Below, piece after piece: positions 46,295-57,104 of a stretch of 64,000 bases of DNA. The translations under genes and the position numbers were made by a program. This stretch comes from Diorhabda sublineata. Its lineage: Eukaryota; Arthropoda; Insecta; Coleoptera; Chrysomelidae. Every line of letters starts with the position of its first letter. Within the stretch, counting starts at the first letter, position 1. Below the pieces are notes generated by a model, which had not been told where the DNA came from, searched no databases, and saw only the letters and a list, made by a program, of their open reading frames with translations. The stretch lies in contig NC_079480.1 in the NCBI RefSeq assembly GCF_026230105.1, positions 22,300,488-22,364,487 on the forward strand, written 5' to 3'.

Positions 46295-48520
46295 TCAAGG
46301 TTTTGGAACAAGCCATCAAGAATCTTGGGATTAAAAACGTACCAGGGGATTATTGTTGAAGAGTAACTAATTCAAATAGCTATAAAAAGAAATCAAAAAT
46401 TAGTCGTTTTTTATTTATTTTATTGCCAATACCAAAATAACGTATTCCAATCAAGTTGATGAATATTATCCAAACGAGACTTTTGAATATTATTATAGAC
46501 GTTGTATTTTTTCGATAGTATAAAGTTTCGAAATCTGTGTCGTACCAATACGTCTCGTTTATTTTCAGTATATAGAGGAAAACAAAAGAAATCGGAAACA
46601 GCGAACGCGACATAAACCCCATGGGGCGCGCCAAAGAAAACCAGATCTGTTCTAATTTCATATTGTCGGCTTGTGGTCAGCGGGAACGTGATAGAGGTGC
46701 AAAATAATGCTTCAGGGACAATAATGCTGACATATTATTTCCAGTTTGTTTTTGTTATTTATCTCGGCGTGCTATATTTTTCACTGTTTCCCTTTTAAGA
46801 GAATCCGCATATTCGTTATACGAAATTTTCTTCATAAATTATTTATACGAAAATAAAACTGAAATTAATGATTCGATATCACAAGACTGTAGATATTATG
46901 TCGTATTCGATCAGAAAAAAAGCAAGTAGTTTATGGCCAAAACAATAAAATGTCAAATTGTTCTCAAACTCCTAAATATTACAAACGAAATCTTGAACCT
47001 CAGTTGTTATCGAAGAAAGGATTCATCAAAAAAAGCTTCTACTGACCTCCCCTTTTTTCAAATCGTCCCCAAACGAATCCTCCGGATGTATCTGAACCTA
47101 AAGACAGTTTCCAAGTACATATTTCGTTATTTTGGAAACTTTCCTACCAATTTGTTGGTGTGTCTAACCTTATCTGCACAGCAGATGATTTGTACCTAAC
47201 AAACTACAAGGCTTTACAAGTAAAATAAACAATGTTCCCATCGATTTTGAAGCGACTCTCCACAGTTTACGATTCTGTATGATTGCAATCCAAAGCTTCT
47301 TCCTTCCATTTTTTTTCTCGCTTCCCTCTTCTTCTTGTACCACCTTCCATTCCTCCAATCACTCTTCCCTACATCCTTTAAGTATGCCCCAACCATATCA
47401 CTCTTAGGGCTTCTATGTATCTTGTTATTGATGGACATTTACACAAATCCTTCAGTTTTCAAAGTCTTTCACTTGTTTTTATTCCCCAAAAAATCTTCCT
47501 TCAGCTTTTGTTAGGTTAGGTTAAGTTAGGGTATATTATTCTTTTATTGATTTCAGTCCGTTCTCCGTTTTTATTTGACAGTATTGCTCCCAGGTATTCG
47601 AATTAAAAAACTTTTTCTATCTACTGAATCATGAGCCTGTTTAAAATTTATAAACATAATTTTGAAGGCGTACAAGATCGTCCTGATGGTAAATATTTGA
47701 TCCTTTTCGTTTTTTGAAATCTCCTTAGTACTAAGTACCTCACAAATTTAGAAACAACTTCGTACACCACATCCAGAAGTAATTGCATGTTAGTTTAATA
47801 AATATATTATTTATTCGTTTTAATATTTTTATTTTACCCTGTATTTGGAATAATACAATATGTAATATTAACGTCAAGTGGGGTAGGACGAGCCCCCCAC
47901 AAATAACTATGAATATGCTGTATGAATTTGTGTTAATTAACGGAGATTTCTCACAATTTGGCAACGTCGAAAAGAACAATTAGTCAGAATGAACTAGCGT
48001 CTTTATCTATGGTATATTTTTTTCGTTTTTTGAAAGGTTTCCGAAGAATAAACATTAAAAAAACACGCGTCCAGATGTAGTTCAACCCCAATTTATAATT
48101 TTATGTAAAAAAGCACGTTTTAATGTTGAAAAAAAAACGTAATAAAAACTTTATTCTCTTCATATTACGACGGTACATTTTTTAACTCAATCAAATACCC
48201 TTCCCCCCTACAAACCCATTTTGTTACATTCAAAGCACCTTTTAACATTTCAACTTTATATAGTTTCCTGAATCTCGAAACCCCGAGCGGTTAGTGTATA
48301 TATCTCACTGATTTTTATTACTTTTTAAGGGTAATAATCTACATATTCTGTTCCGTTATCAAGAAGATACGGGGATAAAAAAATAGAAGGGAAAGATCGG
48401 ATGTTCTCTAAATATGCAACGTCACGTTCTCTTTTTAAACATCGGTTATCAGTAACGCGAAACGGTCGAATTTTAGTCAAAAAGAAGAAGAATGACGTAA
48501 TCCAAATTTTCAATTAGTAA
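46295..48520. other. Unassigned intronic sequence
   Basis: GTTAGGTTAGGTTAAGTTAG at about 47512-47532 is a short TTAGG-type patch. A minus-strand frame (46380-46661) begins MKLEQIWFSLARPMGF with a GC-richer start, but it has no known domain. A Lys/Glu-rich minus-strand pair of frames (47170-47438) is also unassigned. Confidence 0.35.
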
Positions 48521-48527
48521 AATCTAT

Positions 48528-48800
48528 TTTATAATCAGAAAACGCACATTAGAACGAACCACAGATCTATATATTTACAAATACTAAACGGTTCATAGAT
48601 CTACACTTGGTTAACAACAAAACGCGATCTAAGCACGTTGTATAATCAGCAAACGCATATTAGAACGAACCACAGATCTATATATTTACAAATACCAAAC
48701 GGTTCATAGATCTACACTTGGTTAATAACAAAACGCGATCTAAGCACGTTTTATAATCAGAAAACGCATATTAAAACGAACCACAGATCTACACTACAAT
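48528..48800. repeat. Tandem repeat, 111-bp period, about 2.4 copies
   Basis: AACGCACATTAGAACGAACC (48541), AACGCATATTAGAACGAACC (48652) and AACGCATATTAAAACGAACC (48763) are 111 bp apart. Units share ACAGATCTATATATTTACAA, CGGTTCATAGATCTACACTT and AACGCGATCTAAGCACGTT. Copies are over 95% alike by eye, so expansion is recent. AGATCTA words recur in the following 200 bp. Confidence 0.9.
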
Positions 48801-48804
48801 ATAT

Positions 48805-49510
48805 TGGTACTAATCTCGAACCTTTCCAATAACTGTCAGTGTAAACATTAGAACTAACCATATATCTATAACCCTGCAAGTACTAATTGATGTAATACCT
48901 GTCAAATCGTAGATCTACAAGTCTATTGGTAACTTTTCGGAATATGATTATTTTATTTTCGCTTGAGGAGTTTCGAAGGTTTTTTTTTTTACAATAGTTT
49001 GTGATCTAAAACCATAGATCCACACCAAGAAACTCTGAACAACGTAACGGCGAGCAGTCACAACGTATCAGTTAAAAAAAACGTTTTTGAACGGCCAAAT
49101 GTACATCACTGTTTATAAGCGTTTTTTTCGTCGTAAATTATTTAAAATATTTAGAGCCACGACCAAAGTTTTGGTAAAAAATTCATGGATCAACCCCAAC
49201 CTCCACGCCACATTTAAGTCAACTCGTAGAAGATAAAGAAAACGAGAGAAAAGTCCAGGAGGTTAGTTTAACAATTTAAGATCGGTCGAGCTCATATTTT
49301 CTGTTATCGCAATTGAATTTTGATGATATCGAGTATCTTTTTAAATCTATGTACTTTTTTTTTGAAAAACCAAATTTGGAATAAAACATTTAAGCTACTG
49401 AATCGAACAATCAAGTCGTTTATTTTCAATTGTCATTTCTTATATTTATTTATCATTACTTAGCACTATTCAGTCGCAGTTGCTGAGTTTAAGTCAATAT
49501 AGACATAACC
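48805..49510. other. Unassigned intronic sequence
   Basis: Isolated AGATCTA words continue from the array at 48528 to about 48915. Nothing else is supported. Confidence 0.4.
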
Positions 49511-49513
49511 TCT

Positions 49514-49695
49514 ACGAGGATGGTCTCGAGAATAGCTAGCACAACAAAAAAAAACACAAAAATTTTGAAAAAAAAATATATTCAGTCCCTACTTCCTAGA
49601 TCGTTCGATCTCGTCGAAACTTTGCTACCCAATATTTTACTGTTGTTAACTACCGCCATCTCTAGGTCAGGCTAGATACTTCTGGGACTGTATGC
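49514..49695. mobile_element. Short mariner-type MITE
   Basis: The left end CTACGAGGATGGTCTCGAGA (from 49514), continuing ATAGCTAGC, is mirrored by GGCTAGATACTTCTGGGACT at about 49668-49687. Reversed, this reads AGTCCCAGAAGTATCTAGCC. The right side contains CTACCGCCATCTCTAGGTCA, also present at the mariner relic at 30838 (reversed) and near 57808. About 180 bp, with no coding capacity. Confidence 0.55.
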
Positions 49696-50049
49696 AAGAT
49701 GTTAAATTCGAGATCGACTATCTTGTTATTGAAGTCGATATAAAAAAAATTCAATTATGGCTTGTTCTTTTTTTGTTTTTGAAAGTTTTTAAGGTAGTTA
49801 ATTTGTTCTATACATTAATTCACCGTGGAAGTTTGCAACTCCACTTATTCATATTACCTAACAAAACTCTACGTCCGACAGTTTGGTCGTATCTAACGAA
49901 AACTTTTCGAAACTAAAACCTATTTCGAGGCAAAACAACAGTTAACTATGTTGCATTGTCATATTTTTTATTTATTTATGTTTATTTTTTTTGTTCTCTC
50001 TTGAAAATAGTCGTGTTCTTAACTGTGTATCAGATTTATAAGGGTTGTA

Positions 50050-51370
50050 AATTAATTTTTAAGTTCTTTGTTTAAAAATTAGTTATTCTAAATTCAGTTT
50101 AACTTGATATTGATATTTGGAGTTTATTACGTTCCAAAATTGGATTAAATATACTAATTTTTGGTAAAAAATTTTACTTTTCTATATTTTATATAATGGA
50201 AAACTGAGTTTTGAGTTTAAGTTGCTAGAATTTTGGATTTTTGAGTTTACCTGAACTGTTTTTGTTAAAAATTGGCTAGTATGGATTGAATTCATTAAAA
50301 AATTGGATTTTCTATTCAATTTAACAAAAAATGATTTTTTTAAGTTAATTTTCGTCAAAAATTGGCTTTTCTACAATATATTTAACAAAAACTTATTTTT
50401 TTTTACATTGACTATTTTGAACAAGTTTCCATTAGAAATTGTTGTTTTTTAATTTCTTTTATTGGTAGTATTTTAATAAGGATAATGTCCAAAAATGACT
50501 TTTGTCGAAACTTATATCGTTTAAAAACAATTTTGATTATTTTTGTTTTTAATTTGATCAAAAATTGGATTTCCTGAATTTATTTGGGTTCAGCTTGTCA
50601 TTTTCAAAATATATTTTATGAAAAATTCATTTTTGTTTTTGAATTGAATTAATATTATTTTCTATAAGTTTAATTTCGTCAAACAACAGTTTATCTAGCT
50701 TAAGTATCTCAAAATATTCAACAATTCTATTTACTTCCATCAGAAATGATTGTTTTTCATTACAAATTGGTCAAAAATTGGAAGTTCAAGAATTAATTTT
50801 TTCTAAAATAGGCTCTTGTTAAAACATCAACTCTCATGAATTTAGTTCGTCGAAAATTGGCTTTTTCTATTTCAATTCCTTAAAAATTAATCATTCTTCT
50901 CGGTATAGTCAAAAATTGTTTTTATTCAGATTGATTTTTAGAAAATTGCAATTTTAGACTTCATTTGGCTTTTTTTAACCTAAATTCATCAAAAAACTGG
51001 CCATTCTATTCATTTCAATAAGAAATTGGTTTTTTTGAAATTGATTCGGTAAGAAATTTGTTTTTTTAGACTTTATAGTCGAAAATTTCCTTTTCTAATT
51101 CTAATTTTTTCAAATAAATCGGCCTCTATGTTCATTTTGGTCATAAATCGATCTTTTTAAGCCCAATTTTTCCAGCTTTTCCAGCTAAAATTATTTCAAA
51201 AATTGGTCATCTTATTCTATTTAGTTATTTATTCATTTTGAAACTCATTTAGTAAAAAATTCTACTTATTAAAATTCATATAATCGAAAATTGATTTTTC
51301 TAATTCAAATTCGTCCAAAAATAGTCATAAATGTCCCTTTTTGGGTACTAATTCAGTTAAAAATTGCCCT
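50050..51370. repeat. Long degenerate T-rich array built on CAAAAATTGGNTTTTCTA
   Basis: The word AAAATTGG, or a one-base variant, occurs at least twelve times across 1.3 kb (for example near 50132, 50266, 50296, 50353, 50550, 50775, 50853, 50990, 51020, 51197, 51283 and 51357). It is usually followed by a T-run, CTA and TTCAATTT. Spacing is irregular, about 30-200 bp, so the array is old. The 112-residue frame at its end (51364-51702) is F/L/S-rich and not credible. Confidence 0.6.
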
Positions 51371-51704
51371 TTCGGAAAAATCGAAACTTGATTCTTTTTA
51401 CTTTAATTAGTTTAATTGATCTTTTCGAGTTTAACTTCCTAATTGATTCCGATGTTCAGTTGACACAAACCAATGGAGAAATAAATCGTATACGCTTCTT
51501 CTTTTCGTTCTCATCGATAGTTTCGTTAAAAAAATTTCACAATCTCTTCTTGCTTGATTATCCCACCGAACAAACAAATTTCCACTCGTTTTTTTTTTAT
51601 TTTTTTAATGGAATAATACGAGTTGAATATTCATTCCACACCGTTCACGTACAACTACAACTTTTACCTTTTCATTTTGAAGATATGTATCCATCGGTGT
51701 AATT

Positions 51705-52315
51705 TATCATATACAAACGAACGTTCCTGATCCTGTTACTTACTTATTATTCAACCAACGTTTCGGCAAAGAATATGAACACTACGTTGAAGATATTCTT
51801 TATCTATTTTCCTTCATAATATCATTTTCAGTGGATCAAATTTGACGATAGATCCATCCGACAGCGTTCTTAATCTTAATCGTAGTTTTTTTCACGGAAA
51901 ATTATTTTCAATTAACTCAAATATATCTCCTTGTTTAACCCTATTTTATATAACTAACAACTATTTTTTTATATTTTCTTTCGTGATTATCTGAAATTAG
52001 TAGTAAACAAGTAACGCTTTGTATGATCAAACAGATTGTTTGTTTACGTAAATTCCTAAACTAACTTTTAAATGTTTAACAATGAATTTACGTTTCCATC
52101 AACCTAGTCTTCGCGTCAGTTCAAGTTAGTTCATATTGGCTTGAGTTTAATAACCATTGATCTCAATTAGTTTGAATTGTTGGATAGATACAAGGAATAT
52201 TCATAAATGAGGTGAGATACAGCTGTAAAAACAAAAATATTTCCACAAAAGACATTTTTTTACGTTTAATATTAAATCTTACCATATTGAAATTAATGAT
52301 TGTGTCGAATTTGTC
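51705..52315. other. Unassigned intronic sequence
   Basis: Nothing supported. Words such as TTCAAGTTAGTTCATATTGG resemble the 11.1-kb array only in composition. Confidence 0.4.
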
Positions 52316-52319
52316 GAAT

Positions 52320-52905
52320 TACTAATCACAAATGCGAGCAAACTCTGAAGATTCATTCTGAACCACTGTAGATTGCATAGCTCGAAACAGACGCGTTTTG
52401 GTAGCTGATTTCACAAGTTTGCACTTCTCCAAAGAAATGGATCTCGATAAATTGATGTACTGGGCAAATTGGACCGCTCAGTAAAACAGACTGAAGTCAG
52501 CAACTTTTTTTCTAGGCTCTAAGCAGTCCAAGTTTCCCGATAACTTCGTGTCGATGTAAAATTACATCACAAATGAAAAGAAACTCTTGAAATTCATCCT
52601 GAACCACTGTAGGTTCCATAGCTCGAAAGAGACGCGCCTGCAGGTGAATTTGCTGTTCGTGAGTCGTGTCTGCTTGTTGATTAGCTTCTTCGAAGACTGC
52701 TCTGGAGGTGGGTTCAAATTGGACAACTCAGCAACTCTTTTTCAAGGCTCCAGGCTGTCCAAGTTTTAGATCAACCTTGGAACTGCTCTCCTCTGGATTG
52801 AATCGAGCATCCTAATGGTATACTTGCGAGCCGAGCTCCAAATGTGAGAGCATTCCAAAAATAGACGAATCTGGACATTGTGGAAGATTAGATAAATATT
52901 TTTTG
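52320..52905 (-). pseudogene. LINE reverse transcriptase tail relic, partly duplicated
   Basis: On the minus strand, HNVQIRLFLECSHIWSSARK then YTIRMLDSIQRRAVP (about 52905-52785) matches the post-RT block LEYCSHxWxxxxKYxLxMLDxIQRRA of insect non-LTR elements. Further on come LDSLEP, a Lys/Arg-rich patch, SKFTCRRVSFELWNLQ and FRMNFKSFF, the expected order toward the C terminus with stops. The last part is duplicated: ATCACAAATGAAAAGAAACT (52565) and ATCACAAATGCGAGCAAACT (52325), followed by TTCATYCTGAACCACTGTAG, are 240 bp apart. Confidence 0.75.
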
Positions 52906-52909
52906 GGCT

Positions 52910-53465
52910 TCAAGTTCGAGTTTTCGTTTTTAAATACGAAAATAATTAATCGAGAACTTGGCATTATTTAATTGAGTCGTATTTTCTTTGTTTATAAGAA
53001 TTTTCTTTTAGCTTTGTCGACTTTTACCACATCTTATCTTTGTTTGGTTGATGAAGTGTTTACGTTTCATATATTCTTCATCAACCATAAAAACTTTTAT
53101 GGTTTAACTAAAGTTACATGGTCCGTGACAAACATACATAACACGGAGGTTTCTGTGTTAAAAATTCTCATGATAGAAATTAGATTAAGCTGTAGAAAGT
53201 GGTCAAAACATTTAACGTACAATGTAAAATTGCGAATCACACTTTTTTTCCACAACAACGCAATATTTATAATCTATTTTTGTGTACAAGACGGTGATAA
53301 ATCATCAATCAATCAATATTTCCAAATTTTCATAAATATACCAGGGTTGAAAGAAATTGATCTTTTATATCCATAAGCTATAGAGAAATATATAAAAATG
53401 TTTGGACAAGCTAAAAGCCATTATTGACTGAATTATTAGAAGAAATATCTTATTGTAAATAACCT
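52910..53465. other. Unassigned sequence with a 134-residue open frame
   Basis: A plus-strand frame (52972-53376) starts MSRIFFVYKNFLLALSTFTT. It is the longest in the window, but no domain is recognisable and the composition follows the AT-rich background. Its ATG context and length are compatible with chance in AT-rich DNA that is poor in stops in this frame. I do not call a gene. Confidence 0.35.
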
Positions 53466-53469
53466 ACGT

Positions 53470-53885
53470 ATTAGATATCAATAAATCTCCTCAAAGGCTT
53501 CTCTAACTTCTCATTATTATACTTGTGGTATTTGTATTTTGCTTCAAAATAAACTCCTGTTTTAGCTATTTCTTCTTCATTTGAACAAGCTTTTTTTAAG
53601 ATCACTTAATAGCCAGTAGTCACTAGGGTCCAGATCTGGATTATACGGTAGATGCGGTCGTTTTTCCATGATTTTTACATTGACAAAATCCATGTATTGA
53701 TTGTTTTTCCCTTTTGGAGATAGTCGATGTCCAATATTCCATGTAGATCCCAAAATATTGAAGACATAACCTTAAAAGTTGAGTGTTGTGCCTTTGGACC
53801 TAGTTCACTGACTTCAGTCCATTTAGATGATGATAGTTTTGATTCTGGAGTGAACTGGTAGATCTATTGTCACAATTCGATGCGA
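53470..53885 (-). pseudogene. Mariner transposase relic, internally deleted
   Basis: On the minus strand IYQFTPESKLSSSKWTEV, then an Ala/Lys-poor linker, FKVMSSIFWDLHGILDIDYL and QKGKTINTW follow the mariner order after the first catalytic Asp. Then RPHLPYNPDLDPSDYWLLSD carries the third catalytic Asp block (PPYSPDLAPSDY), and after a frameshift SNEEEIAKTGVYFEAKYKY and EKLEKPLRRFIDI match the C terminus. The segment with the second Asp (HDNAP) is deleted and there are several stops. It is a distinct mariner from the relic at 31 kb. Confidence 0.85.
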
Positions 53886-54128
53886 AAAATCTGATTTATT
53901 ACATATAAACATGTACAAACATCAAAACGTTGTTTTTTTGATCGACTGTGTCGGAGGTTATAACTATTGTTACTACAGGTAAATAAATATCAGTTTGATA
54001 TCAGTTGCTATGACAACATAGGCGTGTAATTGTTACTAAAACATCAAAGTTGTTCAAAACGTGACCGAATAAGTACAATCTTCTTCTAAATTGAACCACA
54101 TTAAACCGAATCCGATACAATAATATTA

Positions 54129-54755
54129 ATGGATTCATCCGACGAAGAATTTCCCGAAGCTATTTTGAAGGCTGCAAATGAAGCTAATTCCGAGTTGTTA
54201 CTTGCCAAATCCAGACTAAGGTATGAGAAGCAAAACGACCATTTTGTTACATGGTGTAAGGAGAAAGAGGTCAAAACTTATGAGGAAAAGGTGTTTCTGG
54301 CGTATTTTTCAGACCTAAGTAAGTTTTGAAATCTAATACATTATGGTCCCGCTATTCGATGGTAAAAAGTTTAATGCAAATAAAAGAAAATTTGGATATA
54401 GGAAACTTCCATAAGCTAACGTTGTTTCTTAAACAAAAAAATATTGGTTTTCGAGTACAGAAAGCGCAAGTTTTTACCAAAGAAGAGTTATGCTAGCTCC
54501 CGATGAGGTATACCTGATAATTAAAGTGAGCACCATTTTTGCACTGGCTCTCCGCAGATCCGAGCTTGTAAATATCACTGTCGACGACATTCCAGATAAA
54601 GGCAACCTAATTGTTGTGAAAATTTCTGATTCCAAAAATCATCTGAAGAAATAAATGATGGAACCTCTTTGACGCTGTACAGAAAGTACGCAGCTTTACT
54701 ACCACCTATCACTACCACTTACCAAACACTTTTGGTTAGATGCTAGCAAAGATTG
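54129..54755 (+). pseudogene. Crypton-like tyrosine recombinase relic
   Basis: A 66-residue frame (54129-54329) starts MDSSDEEFPEAILKAANEAN and continues KSRLRYEKQNDHFVTWCKEK, an N-terminal SAM-like core-binding domain as in insect Crypton transposons. A single frameshift near 54321 leads to LKSNTLWSRYSMVKSLMQIK and QVFTKEEL. A second shift near 54497 leads to DEVYLIIKVSTIFALALRRS, which holds the first catalytic Arg (RRSELVNIT), then DDIPDKGNLIVVKISDSK. A third shift gives SLTLYRKYAALLPP. The C-terminal H-x-x-R and Tyr nucleophile are absent. Family members cut and rejoin DNA through a phosphotyrosine intermediate. This copy cannot. Confidence 0.75.
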
Positions 54756-54759
54756 CCTA

Positions 54760-55017
54760 TCTCAAATCCGCTACCTGAAAATATACAAAGAAAATACGGA
54801 GTAACTTCATTAAATTTTGACATTTGACAGTGACAGCGCCATCTGTTTCAAATAGCACGTAAATATCCAGGATAAACCGAAATTTCGAATAGACAATAAT
54901 TTGAATGAAATAAATTTTGTTTTTATAATCAAATTTTGTATAAATTACCAGCTAATGTCTCAAATCCGCTACCTGGATACATACAAAGAAAATACGGAGA
55001 AATTTCATTAAATTTTC
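54760..55017. repeat. Direct repeat of about 60 bp, 198 bp apart
   Basis: CTCAAATCCGCTACCTGAAA (54761) recurs as CTCAAATCCGCTACCTGGAT (54959). Both are followed by ACAAAGAAAATACGGAG and TTTCATTAAATTTT-type sequence. The first copy begins where the Crypton-like similarity ends, so these may be that element's 3' border repeats or an unrelated duplication. Confidence 0.7.
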
Positions 55018-55019
55018 AT

Positions 55020-56325
55020 AAAAATGTTAGCATCAGTCTATTAAATCATACTTACATCCCCTATTACTTCATACAGTTTGTTTTTTCCCTGTTTTACTGC
55101 TTTCATTAATTATCATAAAAATAACAATAAAAAATTTTTAAACTCGAAATATTGACTATCAGATATATCTTTTCGAAGTTGGAGTATTATTTTCATGAAG
55201 ACTGACAGCTTTCACATTTTCTTGTAGAAAAAAAAGCTTCTTATACAGACGTAAGGGATTTTCTCATATTAAAAAGCTCGACTGGTTTCCACTGATATCA
55301 GAATGAATTTTTTTACTCACAAAGTGACACAAAACAAAAATCGTACGTCGACTTTCGAAATCAAAACTTCCGATTCAAATTATTCAAATCATTTATTGAC
55401 ATTTATGGTTTGAGTTTGGTTCACAATCCAACTGATCATCTCTGTCTCAATCAGCTACCTTCAGAGAAGTTCTGGAGATCTACAAAGACATATCTGGTCT
55501 GGTCTGGTCAGCAAAGCGATGGTACAAAGACAAGATGCACTGAAAATCACCAGGTCCTACCGGACTGACTTTGCACAAGCTGTCCAAGTACTTGGAGGTA
55601 TAATTCGCTTTAGAAGATTAGATATAACACGACAGCAGCCGCATAGAATCTTAAACTGTGGACCAAAAGGAAGTTTGAAGAGGTGGACTTCTAAATTACC
55701 AAGCTTCTTCATACAATGAAGAAAGTACAAACACCAGGTGATGCTGCGCAAGGTAGAATGTTGATATGATGATAAACTTGGACAGATCCACCAATCAGAA
55801 GTAATTTAATAGTTCCTGGTTGGACGGAGATGTTATAAGATGGTGATTTAATATGTAGAAGAGTCCCACAGTTCTCCTGGTGGAATCCGTTACTTGGATA
55901 TATAAAAATGAAGTTTGTGTAATGTAATAAACCAAATTTAATTGTTTCGAGTTTAATCAAGTTGCAAATTAATATTAGCGACCGAAATTCCAACGATTTA
56001 CGCTTGAATGATTTCCAGATTTAATTTTCCCATTGAGATCACACTCGAACGCCTTCAGGAGTTAGATACGACTCCTGAAGGCCCGCCATTGCCGTTTGTC
56101 ATATTATTTATTGTGAAACTTTCATATATGTATATGTACGATGCTAATTTCTATTTATTTCATTTAACTGGAGTATTAATTTTCCATTTCAATGAAACTT
56201 CGGAGGAGTTTATGTTTGTTCCGTTCTTGTCATGAGGAAGAATGAAAAATCGATTGGGTACGTTCATTCCGAAACTCTACGAGAAAGATACAAACAAAAA
56301 TTTTGAAATATCAAGATTAATTCGA
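55020..56325. other. Unassigned sequence containing a perfect hairpin
   Basis: GC rises at 55440-55740, where frames on both strands (55519-55719 plus, 55557-55993 minus) look partly protein-like but match no family I recognise. The minus-strand frame includes NGFHQENCGTLLHIKSPSYN. GCCTTCAGGAGT (56051-56062) and ACTCCTGAAGGC (56071-56082) form a perfect 12-bp stem with an 8-nt loop. Confidence 0.4.
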
Positions 56326-56330
56326 CTAAA

Positions 56331-57101
56331 TAGTCCGGTCAAATTAGATTAAAAAATAAGAATGAATTCCTATCAAGCTGAAAATCAGTAAAATTGTTTA
56401 AAATACAATTGAAAATAAAATTTGAATGTTCCCCATCATTTTCGTATATGGAAAAAATTTTATTCAAGGTCAAAGGTTAAAAAAATGAGTTTTTCGCGGT
56501 AATCAGCAAAATGGTAAGTTTTATCATAAAAATACATTTAACGAAAATTGTAGATCATAAAATTATCTATAAAAAACGTATTAATACTTTTTTTTCTACG
56601 ACCCACCGTTTCTGAGATATAACGATTCAAAAAGTTGTGAAAATAATATTTCAGATTTACTGTCGTATTTAATAGCTATAAAGATTGCACAAGAAATACC
56701 AAAACTGCATACAAAATTTTCATCAATTGATCAACTTATGACAGTTTCCACTAATCAACAGAAATTTTTCATAAATACAGTTCATTTCAATGTTGTAAGA
56801 AAAGTTTTACATCACTATATCTCAGAAACGTTGGGTCGCATGAAAAAAAGTACTGATACGTTTTTTGTAGATAATTTTATGATCTACAATTTTCGTCTAC
56901 GGTATTTTCATGATAAAACTCACCGTTCACTAAAAGTCGCGACTCATTTTTTTAACCTTTGACCTTGAATAAAATTTTTTCCATACACGGAAATAATGGG
57001 AAACATTCAAATTGTATGTAAAATTATATTTTAAAAGATTTTACTGATTTTCAGCTTGATTAGAATTTATGTAACTTCTAATGTCTAAATTGACCGGACT
57101 A
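56331..57101. mobile_element. Foldback MITE with TAGTCCGGTCAA termini
   Basis: TAGTCCGGTCAAATTAGA at the left is mirrored by TCTAAATTGACCGGACTA at the right. TA at the outer edges fits a TA target duplication with GTCCGGTCAA as the true end. Arms of roughly 300 bp pair along their length; for example, TTCAAGGTCAAAGGTTAAAA near 56463 pairs with TTAACCTTTGACCTTGAATA near 56952. The loop is about 56650-56790. The 74-residue frame at 56738 lies in the hairpin and is not a gene. Confidence 0.85.
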
Positions 57102-57104
57102 ATA

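Noticed and set aside
46380..46661. Minus-strand frame beginning MKLEQIWFSLARPMGF, considered as a signal-peptide exon of the convertase
   Set aside because: No clear signal-peptide pattern or donor site, and the remainder is AT-rich chance sequence. RNA evidence would be needed.
47170..47438. Overlapping Lys/Glu-rich minus-strand frames, considered as a possible LINE tail
   Set aside because: Only a loose resemblance to basic C-terminal regions of non-LTR elements, with no conserved block to anchor the call.
47512..47532. Telomeric TTAGG repeat
   Set aside because: Only four imperfect units. Such patches are common inside insect chromosomes.
51364..51702. 112-residue plus-strand open frame
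   Set aside because: Low-complexity F/L/S-rich product of the T-rich degenerate array.
52972..53376. 134-residue plus-strand open frame, the longest in the window
   Set aside because: No domain recognised, composition follows AT-rich background, and it has no splice or promoter context. It lies between two transposon relics.
55440..55993. Partly protein-like frames on both strands, considered as LINE or host exon
   Set aside because: No conserved block could be matched with confidence on either strand. A blastx search would decide.
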